Shown: positions 40,901 through 50,936 of the stretch, in pieces
Position numbering within the stretch: the first letter of the stretch is position 1
How the letters are laid out: every line of letters begins with the position of its first letter
NCBI RefSeq assembly: GCF_019703515.2
Contig: NC_059368.1
Span: 32,561,391 to 32,625,390 of the forward strand
Direction: 5' to 3'
Origin: Myxocyprinus asiaticus
Lineage: Eukaryota; Chordata; Actinopteri; Cypriniformes; Catostomidae
DNA: 64,000 nt
Notes under the pieces: generated by a model
The model's database searches: none
Told to the model about the DNA's origin: nothing
Seen by the model: the letters and a program-made list of their open reading frames with translations, nothing else
Made by a program: the position numbers and the translations under genes

Positions 40901-43900
40901 AGGTTGTGTGCTACCAATGTCATTCCTGTGGGTGATTTTTGATCCATGTAAACAGTGCTTTGTGGATAGTTACGTCACGTCCCTTTCTATCGTATCAAAG
41001 TTAATGGGGTTTGCATGGTCATGACATGCAAAAGATTGCATGTAACTTTGCACAGATAGTTAGTCAGTGACTAATGCGTATAATGTGTTAGTCTTGCGGC
41101 TGCAATTTTAAAACAGAGTGTTTTAACCTTAATTACAGTGCAGTGCTTTGGCCTTAGGGCTGGGCGATATGCAAGAGATATGTTCACGATTTTTTTTAAT
41201 AAAAATCCGATTACATCGTCAACACCCCTGCCCCCACTGCCAAGGGTGTATGTATTGATTTTGCTTTCAAAATTAAATGTATTTTTTGAAACTTAATCCA
41301 AAGATATTTCTAAATTCATATTGCACTTCAAACAAAACAAAAAAGCAATTAAAATAATGAAGTGGTCAAAATATTTGTGTTTAGCCACCTCTCATTTGCC
41401 ATTACACAAGTATCCATCTACATCAACAGGTGGAAAATTACTTGTACAAATTAAGATCTAAAGAAAATTATAAATGAAAACATAATAATAATAAATATAA
41501 TTGAAATATACACCGTTCAGCCACAACATTAAAACCACCTGCCTAATATTGTGTAGGTCCCCCTCGTACCGCCAAAACAGCACCAACCCGCATCTCAGAA
41601 TAGCATTCTGAGATTATATTCTTCTCACCACAATTGTACAGAGCGGTTATCTGAGTCACTGTAGACTTTGTCAGTTCAAACCAGTCTGGTCATTCTCTGT
41701 TGACTTCTCTCATCAACAAGGCATTTCCATCCACAGAACTGTCTCTCACTGGATGTTTTTTGTTTTTGGCACCATTCTGCGTAAATTCTAGAGATTATTG
41801 TGTGTGAAAATCCCAGGAGATCAGCAGTTACAGAAATACTCAAACCAGCCCATCTGGCACCAACAATCATGCCACGGTCCAAATCACTGAGATCAAATTT
41901 TTTCCCCATTCTGATGGTTTATGTGAACATTAACTGAAGCTCCTGCACTGCTCTGCTGCCACACGATTGGCTGGCTAGATAATCGCATAAATAATTATTG
42001 GTGCCAGACAGGCTGGTTTGAGTATTTCTGTAACTGCTGATCTCCTGGGATTTTCACGCACAACAGTCTCTAGAATTTACTCAGAATGGTGCCAAAAACA
42101 AAAAACAACCAGTGATCAGCAGTTCTGTGGATGGAAATGCCTTGTTGATGAGAGAGGTCAACAGAGAATGGCCAGACTGGTTTGGAACTGACAAAGTCTA
42201 TGGTAACTCAGATAACCACTCTGTACAATTGTGGTGAGAAGAATAGCATCTCAGAATGCTATTCTGAGATGCGGGTTGGCGCTGTTTTGGCGGCACGAGG
42301 GGGACCTACACAATATTAGGCAGGTGGTTTTAATGTTGTGGCTGATCGTAAATCAATTTTACATTCAAGATATTTTCGGGCAACTGAAACAGAAAAGAAA
42401 GAGTGAGAACTCCACGAGACAAGCTCAAACGCTCAAACACGCATCGACAGCTTTTCTGTCGTCTTTTCTTAAAAATATAATAAAGCTTATGTGCGTGCCT
42501 TTATGTCTAACAGCATTTCTTGTCATGTCACTCCGAGACGTCTTGCACGTCGCCCGCCAAAGGTGGCAAAATTACCCGCCACTGCCAATGAAATAGGAAA
42601 CCCGTATTCGCCAGTGCTAATTTCAAACCCTGGGCTACTATTTAATATATTTTGCTGACTAGCTCCATGGTTTTGTCATTTCCCGATATTGTCGAACATC
42701 GTCTGTCAATAAGCATTGATATCGGCATCGGGATATTTGTCAGATCATCGATATCCGATGACATCGTCTTATCGCCCAGCCCTATTTGTCCCATAGAGTT
42801 TTATTGTAAGTGCATTACTGTAAACACAATTTTACAAATATAAATTATTTTTCTCTGGTTAAACAGCTAAAAGTGTACTGAAAAGAAATAAATAAGTAGA
42901 GTAATTAGTAACAAAGATGCAGAATCAATTTAGTTGAGTTGTAGGTGGAAGTCTTGCATCTGAATCAGTAGGCCATAACAAAACTTGAATATCCTCACTG
43001 ATAACATATGACTGTTTAAACTACACACTAAAAACTTGTATGTTCCCATTTTGATATTTTAAAAACTGTTCTGTGTTACTGGAATTCAAAACGATTGCAG
43101 CACACGTTTTAAGACTCTTAACTTTATTTCCTCAGAGTAAGGTCTTCATGTACTATGGCTTGTCGAATTTTTATCAAAACCATCGGCGGTACGTGAAGTC
43201 CAGAGATGACAGCCAGCTTAATGGAGATGAGTGCTCACTTAAGGTATTGCAAGTTTAATTTCAAGTGGTATTCACATGTCTAACTAAATATAAACGTAAA
43301 AAATTTCACCTGATTTTGAGCTCAGCTGTCTGATGTGTTTGACAGCAAAGAATACTCCATATCCATATGAAAGCAGGGTTTGGCATCTTGGAATTAGAAA
43401 CATGTCAGTCACCGACAGTCATTGTCTCTGTCAGTGAACTTTACACTAAGTAAGATTGCAGCATGCATGTCCCCATTTTCAGCCTGTTCAGACGACAGGC
43501 TGAAAATGGCTTTATTTGCTTCCTGAGTGCAGGAAGTACTTTTTAAAATAAAAAGCTTAATGCTTAATTGGATCCTACAGAATTGTATGTAATTGAATAA
43601 AGCTCAAATCACAACTTAACATTTCAGGAACCAAGCAAAGAATGTGAGCCATACCGCAATAATGACAACAAGCCTATAGCCCCATGTGGAGCCATTGCTA
43701 ACAGCATATTTAATGGTAATATATATACACTATATTGCCAAAAGTATTTGCTCATCTGCCTTTAGATGCATATGAACTTAAGTGACATCCCATTCTTAAT
43801 CCATAGGGTTTAATATGACGTTGGCCCACCCTTTGCAGCTATAACAGCTTCAACTCTTCTGGGAAGGCTTTCCACAAGGTTTAGGAGTGTGTTTATGGGA

Positions 43901-46900
43901 ATATTTGACCATTCTTCCAGAAGCGCATTTGTGAGGTCAGACACTGATGTTGGATGAGAAGGCCTGGCTCGTAGTCTTCGCTCTAATTCATTCCAAAGGT
44001 GCTCTATCGGGTTGAGGTCAGGACTCTGTGCAGGCCAGTCAAGTTCTTCCACACCAAACTCGCTCATTCATGTCTTTATGGACCTTGCTTTGTGCACTGG
44101 TGCGCAGTCATGTTGGAACAGGAAAGGACCATCCCCAAACTGTTCCCACAAAGTTGGGAGCATGGAATTGTCCAAAATCTCTTGGTATGCTGAAGCATTC
44201 AGAGTTCCTTTCACTGGAACTAAGGGGCCAAGCCCAGCTCCTGAAAAACAACCCCACACCATAATCCCCCTCCACCAAACTTCACAGTTAGCACAATGCA
44301 GTCAGACAAATACTGTTCTCCTGGCAACCGCCAAACCCAGACTCGTCCATCAGATTGCCAGATGGAGAAGCGTGATTCGTCACTCCAGAGAACGCGTCTC
44401 CACTGCTCTAGAGTCCAGTGGCGGTGTGCTTTACACCACTGCATCCGACGCTTTGCATTGCACTTGGTGATGTATGGCTTGGATGCAGCTGCTCGGCCAT
44501 GGAAACCCATTCCATGAAGCTCTCTACGCACTGTTCTTGAGCTAATCTGAAGGCCACGTGACCTTTGGAGGTCTGTAGCGATTGACTCTGCAGAAAGTTG
44601 GCGACCTCTGCGCACAATGCGCCTCAGCATTCGCTGACCCCGCTCTGTCATTTTACGTAGCCTACCACTTCGTGGCTGAGTTGCTGTCATTCCCAATCGC
44701 TTCCACTTTGTTATAATACCACTGACAGTTGACTGTGGAATATTTAGTAGCGAGGAAATTTCACGACTGGACTTGTTGCACAGGTGGCATCCTATCACAG
44801 TACCACACTGGAATTCACTGAGCTCCTGAGAGCGGCCCATTCTTTCACAAATGTTTGTAGAAGCAGTCTGCATGCCTAGGTGCTTCATTTTATACACCTG
44901 TGGCCATGGAAGTGATTGGAACACCTGAATTCAATTATTTGGATGGGTGAGCGAATACTTATGGCAATATAGTGTATATACACACACATTACCGGTCAAA
45001 AGTTTTGAAACACTCATTCTTTATTATAATTTTTTTTTTTTCACATTTTAGAACAATAGTGAAGTCATTAAAACTATGGAATAACATAAATGGAACTATG
45101 GGAATTATGTTGTGACTAAACAAAATCCAAAATAAATAAAAACTGTGTTATATTTTAGCATCTTCAAAGTAGTCACCCTTTGCCTAGAATTTGCAGACAT
45201 GTACTCCTGACATTTTCTCAACCAACTTCTTGAGGTATCACCCTGGGATGCTTTTTAAACAGTATTGAAGGAGTTCCCATCTATGTTGGGCACTTATTGG
45301 CTGGTTTTCTTTATTATTTGGTCCAAGTCATCAATTTCAAAAAAGTGTTTTATTTTTATTTTTATTATATTTTAGTTTTATAATGAAATACATTTATATC
45401 GTGGCACAATTATATTTTTGTCTACAAAACTAATTTCAAACATTTAAGCATATGCCTTCAGATCAAAAGATTTTTAAGATCATGTGAAACATTTCAGTCA
45501 AGTGTTTCAAAACTTTTGACCGGTAGTGTATGATGGTATTTTTAAGAGCTAATAAAATGTGTAAAGGAGTCAAAACAGTGGCAGGAATTCCTCCGTTACA
45601 CACACAAACGAAGATATGCTGCAAGGATGGCTGACGGTGGTTCCGACGCCTGTACCGAACTGTAATGGGCAACATAGCTCCTATGATGAGAAGAACCAGG
45701 TATGCTTGAGGTCAGATGCTATGAGGCTAGAACTTTTCTCAGAGCTAACTTCATGTACTGAACAGTTTTTGGAATTACTCTTAACCAATGTCATTACTGG
45801 ATGTACTAGCAGAGTAACCACAGGTGTATTTCATCACATTAACTATGGACATGTTCTAGAAAGTTTGACAACCAGAAAGTGTCCCAAATACATTCTTGGT
45901 TTGTAAGTGTGGCTTTATTGTTGAAGTACTTTGTTGGATCTATCTATTAGGAGTATATACTGTGATGAAATGGCATGGCATGTTTTGCTCATGTCTCTTT
46001 CTAAAATAGTCCTCACCTTCCAGACACAGCAAAGCCAATGAACTGGCGCAAGCCTGTTTATGAACTGGACTCAGACCCAGAAAACAATGGCTTCATAAAT
46101 GAGGATTTCATTGTGTGGATGCGCACGGTTGCCCTCCCCACCTTCAGAAAGCTCTACCGCATCATTCAAAAGAACAACATGACGCCAACACTGCCCAGAG
46201 GCAACTACACCATGGAAATAACCTACAGTATCCTTGTGCTGCAAACTTCTGACTTCAACTGTTCAGTGCATTCAGAATATATTCAGACCCCTTAATTTTT
46301 TCACATTTTATGTTGCAGCCTTATGCTAAAATGCTTTCAATTATTTTATTTTTTTTCACATCAATCTACATCCATACCCCATAATAACAAAGCAAAAAAC
46401 ATATTTTGCAATAAATTTAGCAAATTTATTAAAAAGAAAAAATTGAAATATCACATTGACATAAGTATTCAGACCCTTTGCAATGTCACTTGAAATTTAG
46501 CTCAGGTGCATCCCATTTCTCTGGATCATCTTTGAGAGTTTCTACACTGTGATTGGAGTCCACTTGTGGCAAATTCAATTGATTGGACATGGTCTGGAAA
46601 GGCACACACCTGTCTATATAAGGTCTCACAGCTGAAAATGCATATCAGAGCAAAAATTAAGCCATGAGGTCAAAGGAACTGCCTGCAGAGCTCAGAGACA
46701 GGATTGTGTCGAGGCACAGATCTGGGGAAGGCTACAAATAATTTTTGGCTGCAATGAAGGTTCCCAAGAACTCAGTTATCTCCATAATTCTCAAATGAAA
46801 GAAGTTTGGAACAACCAGGACTCTTCCTAGAGCTGGCCGCCCGGCCAAACTAAGCAACTGGGGGAGAAGGGCCTTGGTAAGAGAGGTGACCAAGAACCCA

Positions 46901-49554
46901 TTGGTCACTCTGGTTGAGCTCCAGAAATCATGTGTGGAGATGGGAGAAACTTGCAGAAGGACAACCATCACTGCAACACTCCACCGATCTGGGCTTATAT
47001 GGCAGAGTGGCCAGACGGAAGCCTCTCCTCAGTGCAAGACACAAAAAAGCACCTAAAGGACTCTCAGATTCTCTGGTCTGATGAAATGAAGATTGAACAG
47101 TCTGGCCTCATTTCCAAGCATCATGTCTGGAGGAAACCAGGCACCGCTCATCACCTGCATAATACCATCCCAACGGTGAAGCATGGTTGTGGTAGCATCA
47201 TGCTGTGGGGGTGTTTTTCAGCAGCAGGGACTGGGGGACTAGTCAGGGTTGAAGGAAAGCTGAACTCAGCAAAATCCAGAGATATCCTTAATGAAAACCT
47301 AGTCCAGAGCGCTCAGGACATCAGACTGGGCCGAAGGTTCATCTTCCAACAGGACAATGACCCTAAGCACACAGCCAAGACGTGCAAGAATGCAAGAGTG
47401 GCTTAGGGACAACTCTGTGAATGTCCTTGAGTGGCCCAGCCAGACTTGAACCCGCTCGAACATCTCTGGAGAAACCTGAAAATGGTTGTCCACCGACAGT
47501 CCTCATCCAACCTGACAGAGCTTGAGAGGATCTGCAGAGAAGAATCACAGAAAATCCCCAAATCCAGGTGTGCAAAGCTTGTCGCATCATACCCAAAAAG
47601 ACTTGAGGCTGTAATCGCTGCCAAAGGTGAGTTAAGGGTCTGAATACTTATGTCAATGTGATATTTGATGTTTTCTTTTTAATAAATTTGTTATTAAAAA
47701 TCTGTTTTTTGCTTTGTTATTATGGGGTATGGAGTGTAGATTGATGTGAAAAAAATAATAATTTAAAGCATTTTAGCATAAGGCTGCAACATAACATAAA
47801 ATGTGAAAAAAAAAATGAAGGGGTCTGAATACTTTCTAAATGCACTTTATATATAAATCCCATAAACAGATTTAAAGTACCTCTAAATATCTTTTGCCAA
47901 GCAACTTAAAGCTCACCCAGTATTTACCTCCAAGAGTACTTTTAGAGTGTATTTCAATTGGTTATTAATATGACTGTCAATGGATTAAAAATATTCATGG
48001 TATTAATTATAGGATATGCCGAATAATTAATCAGATTTATTGCATATATCAATATTTGCTGAAAAAAGGTGATTCTTCAAGCTTGAATTGCTCTGTTATT
48101 TTTTTATATATACAGTATACGTACATTAATTGCACTGTTTAACGTGTTAAATCGACAGCCTTACCATTTAATTAGCCTAAATTATACCACGAGTCTGTTG
48201 AATGCTAGATTCTGATTGGTTGACGGTGTGCTATTATTTTCTAGTAAACGCATGGCTATTAAGTAGTTTCAGGTCTTGATCGCATAATGGTTCCTTATCA
48301 CTTTGCCAAATTATTTCAGTTATTTTAAAGAGCAGTACAGGCTACCACAGCACAAAACAAAAAACTATTAAAACAAAGACGCTGGCCTAGTACATCGGAT
48401 AAGAATGACAAACAGTGTCTGTAATATCTTAAATTTAGCGCCCTTGTGCTTTCTCATTCTCTTTCGCTCTCGTGTCACCCACACTTACACACACTGACAT
48501 ACATACATACGCACACATATAGAGACTCGAGTCACGACCCATGGAGCCCTGATGTATACGCTACCCCACTACTTGATCAATACAACAGTTTCTATATTAT
48601 CCGAAATAACTTTTACCACTTTTAACCCCCCCTCCCCCGATCTCAAACACGGGCACGCATAAGCAAACACATACAGTACTTGCTTGCGAGAAACAAACAC
48701 AGCCTTCATATCAGCGCACCCCTGCGACTCAGTGGGGTTGTAAACAGTTGTTTAGCAACAGGAAAGCTATATACAAGAATAGTGACACGACCATGCTGCT
48801 GCTGAGGAGTACACTTAAACTTATTGTGTTACTGCTGATGAAAGCTGCTGCAAACTTTGGTAATCTCACACACGCGATCTGTCTCAGTTTCTCTCTTTCA
48901 CTTGCTCACTCGCTCGCAGACACACAAACACACACAATACCTTGTTACTCCAGTAAGTGTTCAACAGCAGTGCATGGCTCCGTTGCTAGTTCTAAAGCGA
49001 CGTTTTCAAACTTGCAACAAAGGCTTGGGCTGTATCAAAGCTAGACGCTGAATTTGTGGTGGAAGAAAGTAGTTCCACTTATGAGCGTATTGGGGACGAA
49101 AACCAGAAAATGTCTTGCGATAAAACCCTGAACAATTTCTTAAGGTATGGTAACCGTGGAATTAGCGAAATAATTTACTCCAGCCCGTTCAATTATTGAA
49201 AAAAAAAAATATATGCACACCTCAGGTGTAACTCCGCTGCGCGTCGTGGCTGCATTACCACCTATTGTATGGGTGTGCATTGTTTTTCAGCTGACCGTTG
49301 TCAAGTATTCCTTACATACCTTAAGAAAACCTGACACAGGTCAGTTTTGTCTTTCATTCTGTTTTTGCTCATTTCCTCAACCACTTGTCCACATACTACC
49401 CCGTCCGCAACTTTGAAGGTAGGAAACGTATGATCCTCAGCACCATCTCCTGGATGGGAGGGAAAAATCCCATTGCTTCTTTCTCGGCGTGGTGCTCCTA
49501 TTCATACATCACAAATACGGAAACCGTAACAACAACTCTGAAATTCCTAATTAA
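37721..49554 (+). CDS. tmem30a: tmem30a (CDC50A), spliced gene, possibly decaying
   Basis: Beta subunit (CDC50 family) of P4-ATPase phospholipid flippases, needed for their exit from the ER and activity at plasma and internal membranes. Visible exons: 37721-37966, 38118-38237, 43136-43243, 43628-43715, 46024-46227 and 49395-49554. Together they encode the cytosolic N-terminus, first membrane segment, most of the ectodomain (with [38 protein letters not shown] and [13 protein letters not shown] blocks) and the start of the C-terminal region ([18 protein letters not shown]). Two defects are seen. The exon encoding the conserved Trp-Trp ectodomain segment, expected between 43715 and 46024, is not recognisable. 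The last exon has a deletion that shifts frame inside the second membrane segment. The gene may therefore be a decaying duplicate, or the assembly may be wrong here. It could be either tmem30a paralogue of a fish. Confidence 0.85.
38118..38237 (+). CDS. tmem30a: tmem30a exon 2
   Basis: 120 bp, 40 codons, between TTTGTAG and GTGTGT. It begins IDYTGTDM and carries the Cys-rich CFNCSQ and PCKC residues used in ectodomain disulphides, plus N-C-S and N-S-T glycosylation sites. It ends NQLFE. Confidence 0.9.
39025..40768. mobile_element. hAT-type element, host of a nested insertion
   Basis: The left end AAGGGTTGGGACGATATG and the right end ATATCGTCCCAGCCCTA are inverted. Flanks ATTTTACC (39017-39024) and ATTTTAAC (40769-40776) agree at 7 of 8 positions. 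A second element (39403-40242) sits inside. No transposase is recognised. Confidence 0.65.
39403..40242. mobile_element. hAT-type element nested in 39025-40768
   Basis: The left end TAGGGATTTTAATG and the right end AAAATTGACATCCCTA are imperfect inverted repeats. Both sides have a GATTAATTGA word a little further in. Flanks GTTTGTCA and GTTGTCAT are similar but offset by one base. The interior includes a short (TA)n near 39865-39890. Confidence 0.5.
41155..42784. mobile_element. hAT-type element carrying a hairpin Tc1 derivative
   Basis: The left end TAGGGCTGGGCGATATGC and the right end CTTATCGCCCAGCCCTA are inverted. Flanks TTTGGCCT (41147-41154) and TTTGTCCC (42785-42792) look like an 8-bp duplication with two mismatches. 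It holds the Tc1-derived hairpin at 41511-42348. Confidence 0.7.
41511..42348. mobile_element. Hairpin (snap-back) Tc1 derivative
   Basis: The two halves (about 41511-41930 and 42000-42348) are near-perfect reverse complements. Each carries the same 5' part of a Tc1-like transposase, shown by the N-terminal [13 protein letters not shown] frame (41676-41909, - strand) and mirrored on + strand. The ends read CACCGTTCAGCCACAAC and GTTGTGGCTGATCG, with TA on both sides. Only the helix-turn-helix part is encoded, no catalytic domain. A shorter member is at 61531-61874. Confidence 0.75.
43136..43243 (+). CDS. tmem30a: tmem30a exon 3
   Basis: 36 codons between TTTCCTCAG and GTATTG. Contains the strongly conserved [20 protein letters not shown] block of the CDC50 ectodomain. 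Phase 0 at both ends. Confidence 0.9.
43628..43715 (+). CDS. tmem30a: tmem30a exon 4
   Basis: 29 codons plus one base, between ATTTCAG and GTAATA. Encodes PSKECEPYR, then [15 protein letters not shown] with the conserved Cys. It leaves a single G (phase 1) to be completed by the next exon. A Tc1 element begins only 12 bp after the donor. Confidence 0.9.
43728..44974 (-). mobile_element. Tc1/mariner element in tmem30a intron 4
   Basis: It starts CACTATATTGCCAAAAGTAT and ends ATACTTATGGCAATATAGTG, inverted, with TA on each side (43726-43727 and 44975-44976). It has short termini of about 30 bp. It carries a broken - strand transposase. Confidence 0.85.
43810..44924 (-). pseudogene. Tc1-like transposase, frameshifted
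   Basis: The N-terminal part (44924-44220) carries the helix-turn-helix ([12 protein letters not shown], then [11 protein letters not shown]), the Arg-rich linker and the first catalytic Asp (WSDESRF). A frameshift near 44262 moves the rest to another frame: [14 protein letters not shown], then second Asp in [13 protein letters not shown] at about 44070, where Trp is expected, interrupts just before [16 protein letters not shown], which has the catalytic Glu. The frame then runs to the usual [13 protein letters not shown] end. The likely natural start is the MGRSQEL methionine (about 44840). Not functional as it stands. Confidence 0.8.
44985..45528. mobile_element. Non-autonomous Tc1 derivative in tmem30a intron 4
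   Basis: Inverted ends ACCGGTCAAAAGTTTTGAAA and TTTCAAAACTTTTGACCGGT. It is only about 540 bp long. The interior keeps a scrap that reads on the - strand like a transposase C-terminus. It lies immediately beyond the element at 43728-44974. Confidence 0.7.
45529..46023 (+). other. Region where tmem30a exon 5 is expected
   Basis: In an intact gene this intron would hold an exon of about 140 bp, phase 1 at both ends, encoding the GIAWWTD-type segment. None is convincing. Segment 45594-45700 is open-looking and ends in a good donor (CCAG then GTATGC) but does not resemble the family in any frame. At about 45850-45880 one frame reads W-T, three residues, K-F, one residue, N, a weak echo of the expected W-T-D-K-N-V-K-F-R-N, but with stops around it. 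This could be a decayed exon or chance. Confidence 0.3.
46024..46227 (+). CDS. tmem30a: tmem30a exon 6
   Basis: Between CCTTCCAG and GTATCCTT, starting and ending in phase 1. Encodes [13 protein letters not shown], then [15 protein letters not shown] and [11 protein letters not shown], conserved in CDC50 ectodomains, with N-M-T and N-Y-T glycosylation sites. Exon 4 joined directly to this exon would stay in frame, so loss of exon 5 alone would delete sequence without shifting frame. Confidence 0.9.
46265..47846 (+). mobile_element. Tc1/mariner element in the last tmem30a intron
   Basis: It starts AGTGCATTCAGAATATATTC and ends with the inverted GAATACTTTCTAAATGCACT. The inverted similarity extends over 100 bp (TTTTATGTTGCAGCCTTATG against its complement near 47783). 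It starts only 37 bp after the exon 6 donor. The broken transposase is on the + strand. Confidence 0.8.
46664..47643 (+). pseudogene. Tc1-like transposase, multiply broken
   Basis: From ATG at 46664 ([15 protein letters not shown], helix-turn-helix) there are early stops at about 46737 and 46795. A middle part in one frame (46874-47056, [15 protein letters not shown]) gives way to another frame (46930-47406) with the first Asp ([12 protein letters not shown]) and second Asp ([12 protein letters not shown]). A third frame (47431-47643) has [10 protein letters not shown] with the catalytic Glu and the usual AAKG tail. At least two stops and two frameshifts separate these parts, so no active enzyme is possible. 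Confidence 0.8.
47971..48163. repeat. Small hAT-like MITE
   Basis: The left end TGACTGTCAATGGATTAAA and the right end TTAAATCGACAGCCTTA are roughly inverted. The body is AT-rich with an AATTAATCAGATT word common in fish MITEs. Confidence 0.45.
48190..49320. repeat. Repeat-derived sequence inside the last intron
   Basis: No exon found. 48195-48340 (ATTCTGATTGGTTGACGGTG) and 49160-49290 (CCAGCCCGTTCAATTATTG, then CACACCTCAGGTGTAACTCC) look like the two ends of an older repeat split by other sequence. A frame at 48748-49044 is not recognisable as a protein. Confidence 0.4.
49395..49554 (+). CDS. tmem30a: tmem30a last exon, frame-broken
   Basis: Begins with conserved Tyr-Pro-Val and [18 protein letters not shown], ending with CCC at 49469-49471. 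After only two more bases the sequence resumes, in a different frame, with codons for FFLGVVLL and [10 protein letters not shown], stopping at TAA 49552-49554. About a dozen residues that start the second membrane helix are missing, and the remaining bases do not restore the frame. Read without correction, the protein instead continues to 49684 with an unrelated tail of about 70 residues. This is either a real deletion or an assembly error. Confidence 0.75.
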
Positions 49555-49737
49555 TCTGCTTTTTTGTGTCTGTTTCATTGAAACTTGTCCTGGGTTTATT
49601 TTGGCTGTCTTGTCCTTCTTAATCAAGTGTTATTATTTAAGCATGTCTGTTGTGCCTCTAAAAAATAAGCATTTTAGAATGTGACAAGCCATCAACTGTT
49701 CTCAATTTTTAGTAAATGTCCATTTTGTTGTTGGATG

Positions 49738-49743
49738 AATAAA
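49738..49743 (+). promoter_or_regulatory. Candidate poly(A) signal of tmem30a
   Basis: AATAAA lies about 185 bp after the expected stop codon. It is a plausible but not unique 3' end signal; no cleavage site can be seen. Confidence 0.4.
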
Positions 49744-49971
49744 ATGGCTAAATCCTAAAACTCCCTGAGAAATTTTCCATTACTGCTTGCCAAAGCCTAG
49801 TCTTGAACAGCAGAGAACGATGCTAAATGAGGAACATGTTAAGCTGTTTTTGGCCAGGGTTTCTTGTTTTTATCACTTAGATGATGACACATCAAACGTG
49901 TCTAAAGCATGAAAATAGTAAACTAACTGCAGTGTCCTACTGAAGGGTGCAATGTTGACAGGATAACTTAA

Positions 49972-50165
49972 AGGGATAGTTCACCCAAAAATGAAAATTC
50001 TCTCATCATTTACTCACCCTCATGCCATCCCAGATCTGTATGACTATTTTCTTCAGCAGAACACAAATTAAGATGTTTAGAAAAATATCTCAACTCTGAA
50101 GGTCCATACAATGCAAGTGAATGGTGACCAGCACTTTAAAGCTCCAAAAAGTACAGGTATAGTAA
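49972..50165. repeat. MITE arm, same family as 10768-11430
   Basis: TAAAGGGATAGTTCACCC, then ATGAAAATTCTCTCATCATT and CATGCCATCCCAGATCTGTA match the left arm of the 10.8-kb element. The right arm is not found. Confidence 0.6.
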
Positions 50166-50499
50166 AAGTAAACCATTCGACTCTATTGGTTAAATGAATG
50201 TGTTTTAAAGTGATACTATTACTTTGGGTGAGAAACGGATCAATAAGTCGTTTTCACTATAATTGTTTACTTCCAGTTGCTCTCCAATGCGTGTTCGGGA
50301 CCGAGTACACGCAGCCTCTCGCGTGGCGTAAGCACATTGGCATGTTAATGAGAACTGACGCGATACAACCAGAAGTGGAGCTTGATTTGTTTACAAGAGA
50401 ATGCTGTTTACAAGCTTCATTGGTTTTGCTTTCATTTGAATATGTCAGCGAGCTTACTGTACGTCACGCGATAGGCTGTGAGTACTCGGTCCTCTCCTG

Positions 50500-50936
50500 A
50501 ATGCCCAGGTGGGTTTAAAAGCAGAAATGTGACACTTAAAACAAAAAAAGCAATTCTGTTAAAACTGGTGTATTATTTGAGCTTTAAAGTTGTTTAAATT
50601 GTACATTTTACGGTCGTTGTAGGGTTTACGGTTGAGTCGTCATGGCAACAAAGTTGTATAGTTGGATGTACTTTAACTACACACTCTATCACTCTAAAAT
50701 CATGTTAACACATTGTTTACGTCCTGTGGCTATACTTTTAAAACTGAATATTTGATCATTTACAGATTGTCCCCATTCACTTCCATTGTAAGTGCCTCAC
50801 TGTAACCCATAATTTAGCTTTGTTTTAAAGAAGAGGAGGGACGGGTCTAAATTATTTTTTGTGGTAATCAACATTATGCCACAAATTCTGTCGAATGAGC
50901 TTAACTTGTTTTGAACCCAGAATATTCCTTTAACTA
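50500..50936. repeat. Interspersed fish repeat (one arm)
   Basis: The end GGAATATTCTGGGTTCAAAA (- strand, near 50930) matches the fragment in tmem30a intron 2 (38288-38320) inverted. Further in are CCCCATTCACTTCCATTGTA and GTCGTCATGGCAACAAAG. A related segment lies at 40780-40980. Confidence 0.5.

Larger units (their letters stand above)
38238..43135 (+). other. tmem30a intron 2, built largely of transposons
   Basis: 4.9 kb intron. Near its start (38288-38320) is a repeat end (ATGTTCCGGGTTCAGTACAA) that matches, inverted, the segment ending at 50936. It then contains two hAT-type elements, each with another element nested inside. Confidence 0.6.
46228..49394 (+). other. tmem30a last intron, probable U12 type
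   Basis: The donor is GTATCCTTGTG, close to the U12 consensus. A TTCCTCAAC branch-like motif (49374-49382) lies about 14 nt before the place where the conserved coding sequence resumes. There is no AG in that interval. By protein alignment the intron would end in AT (49393-49394), giving Tyr-Asn-Tyr-Pro-Val across the junction. The intron contains a Tc1 element and several MITE fragments. Confidence 0.55.

Noticed and set aside
44012..44470. + strand frame of 152 codons
   Set aside because: Antisense shadow of the Tc1 transposase remnant on the - strand.
49385..49684. 99-codon frame taken as the true tmem30a C-terminus
   Set aside because: After GGKNP it no longer resembles the family, while the family tail is present in another frame just downstream, so the long frame is a result of the deletion.
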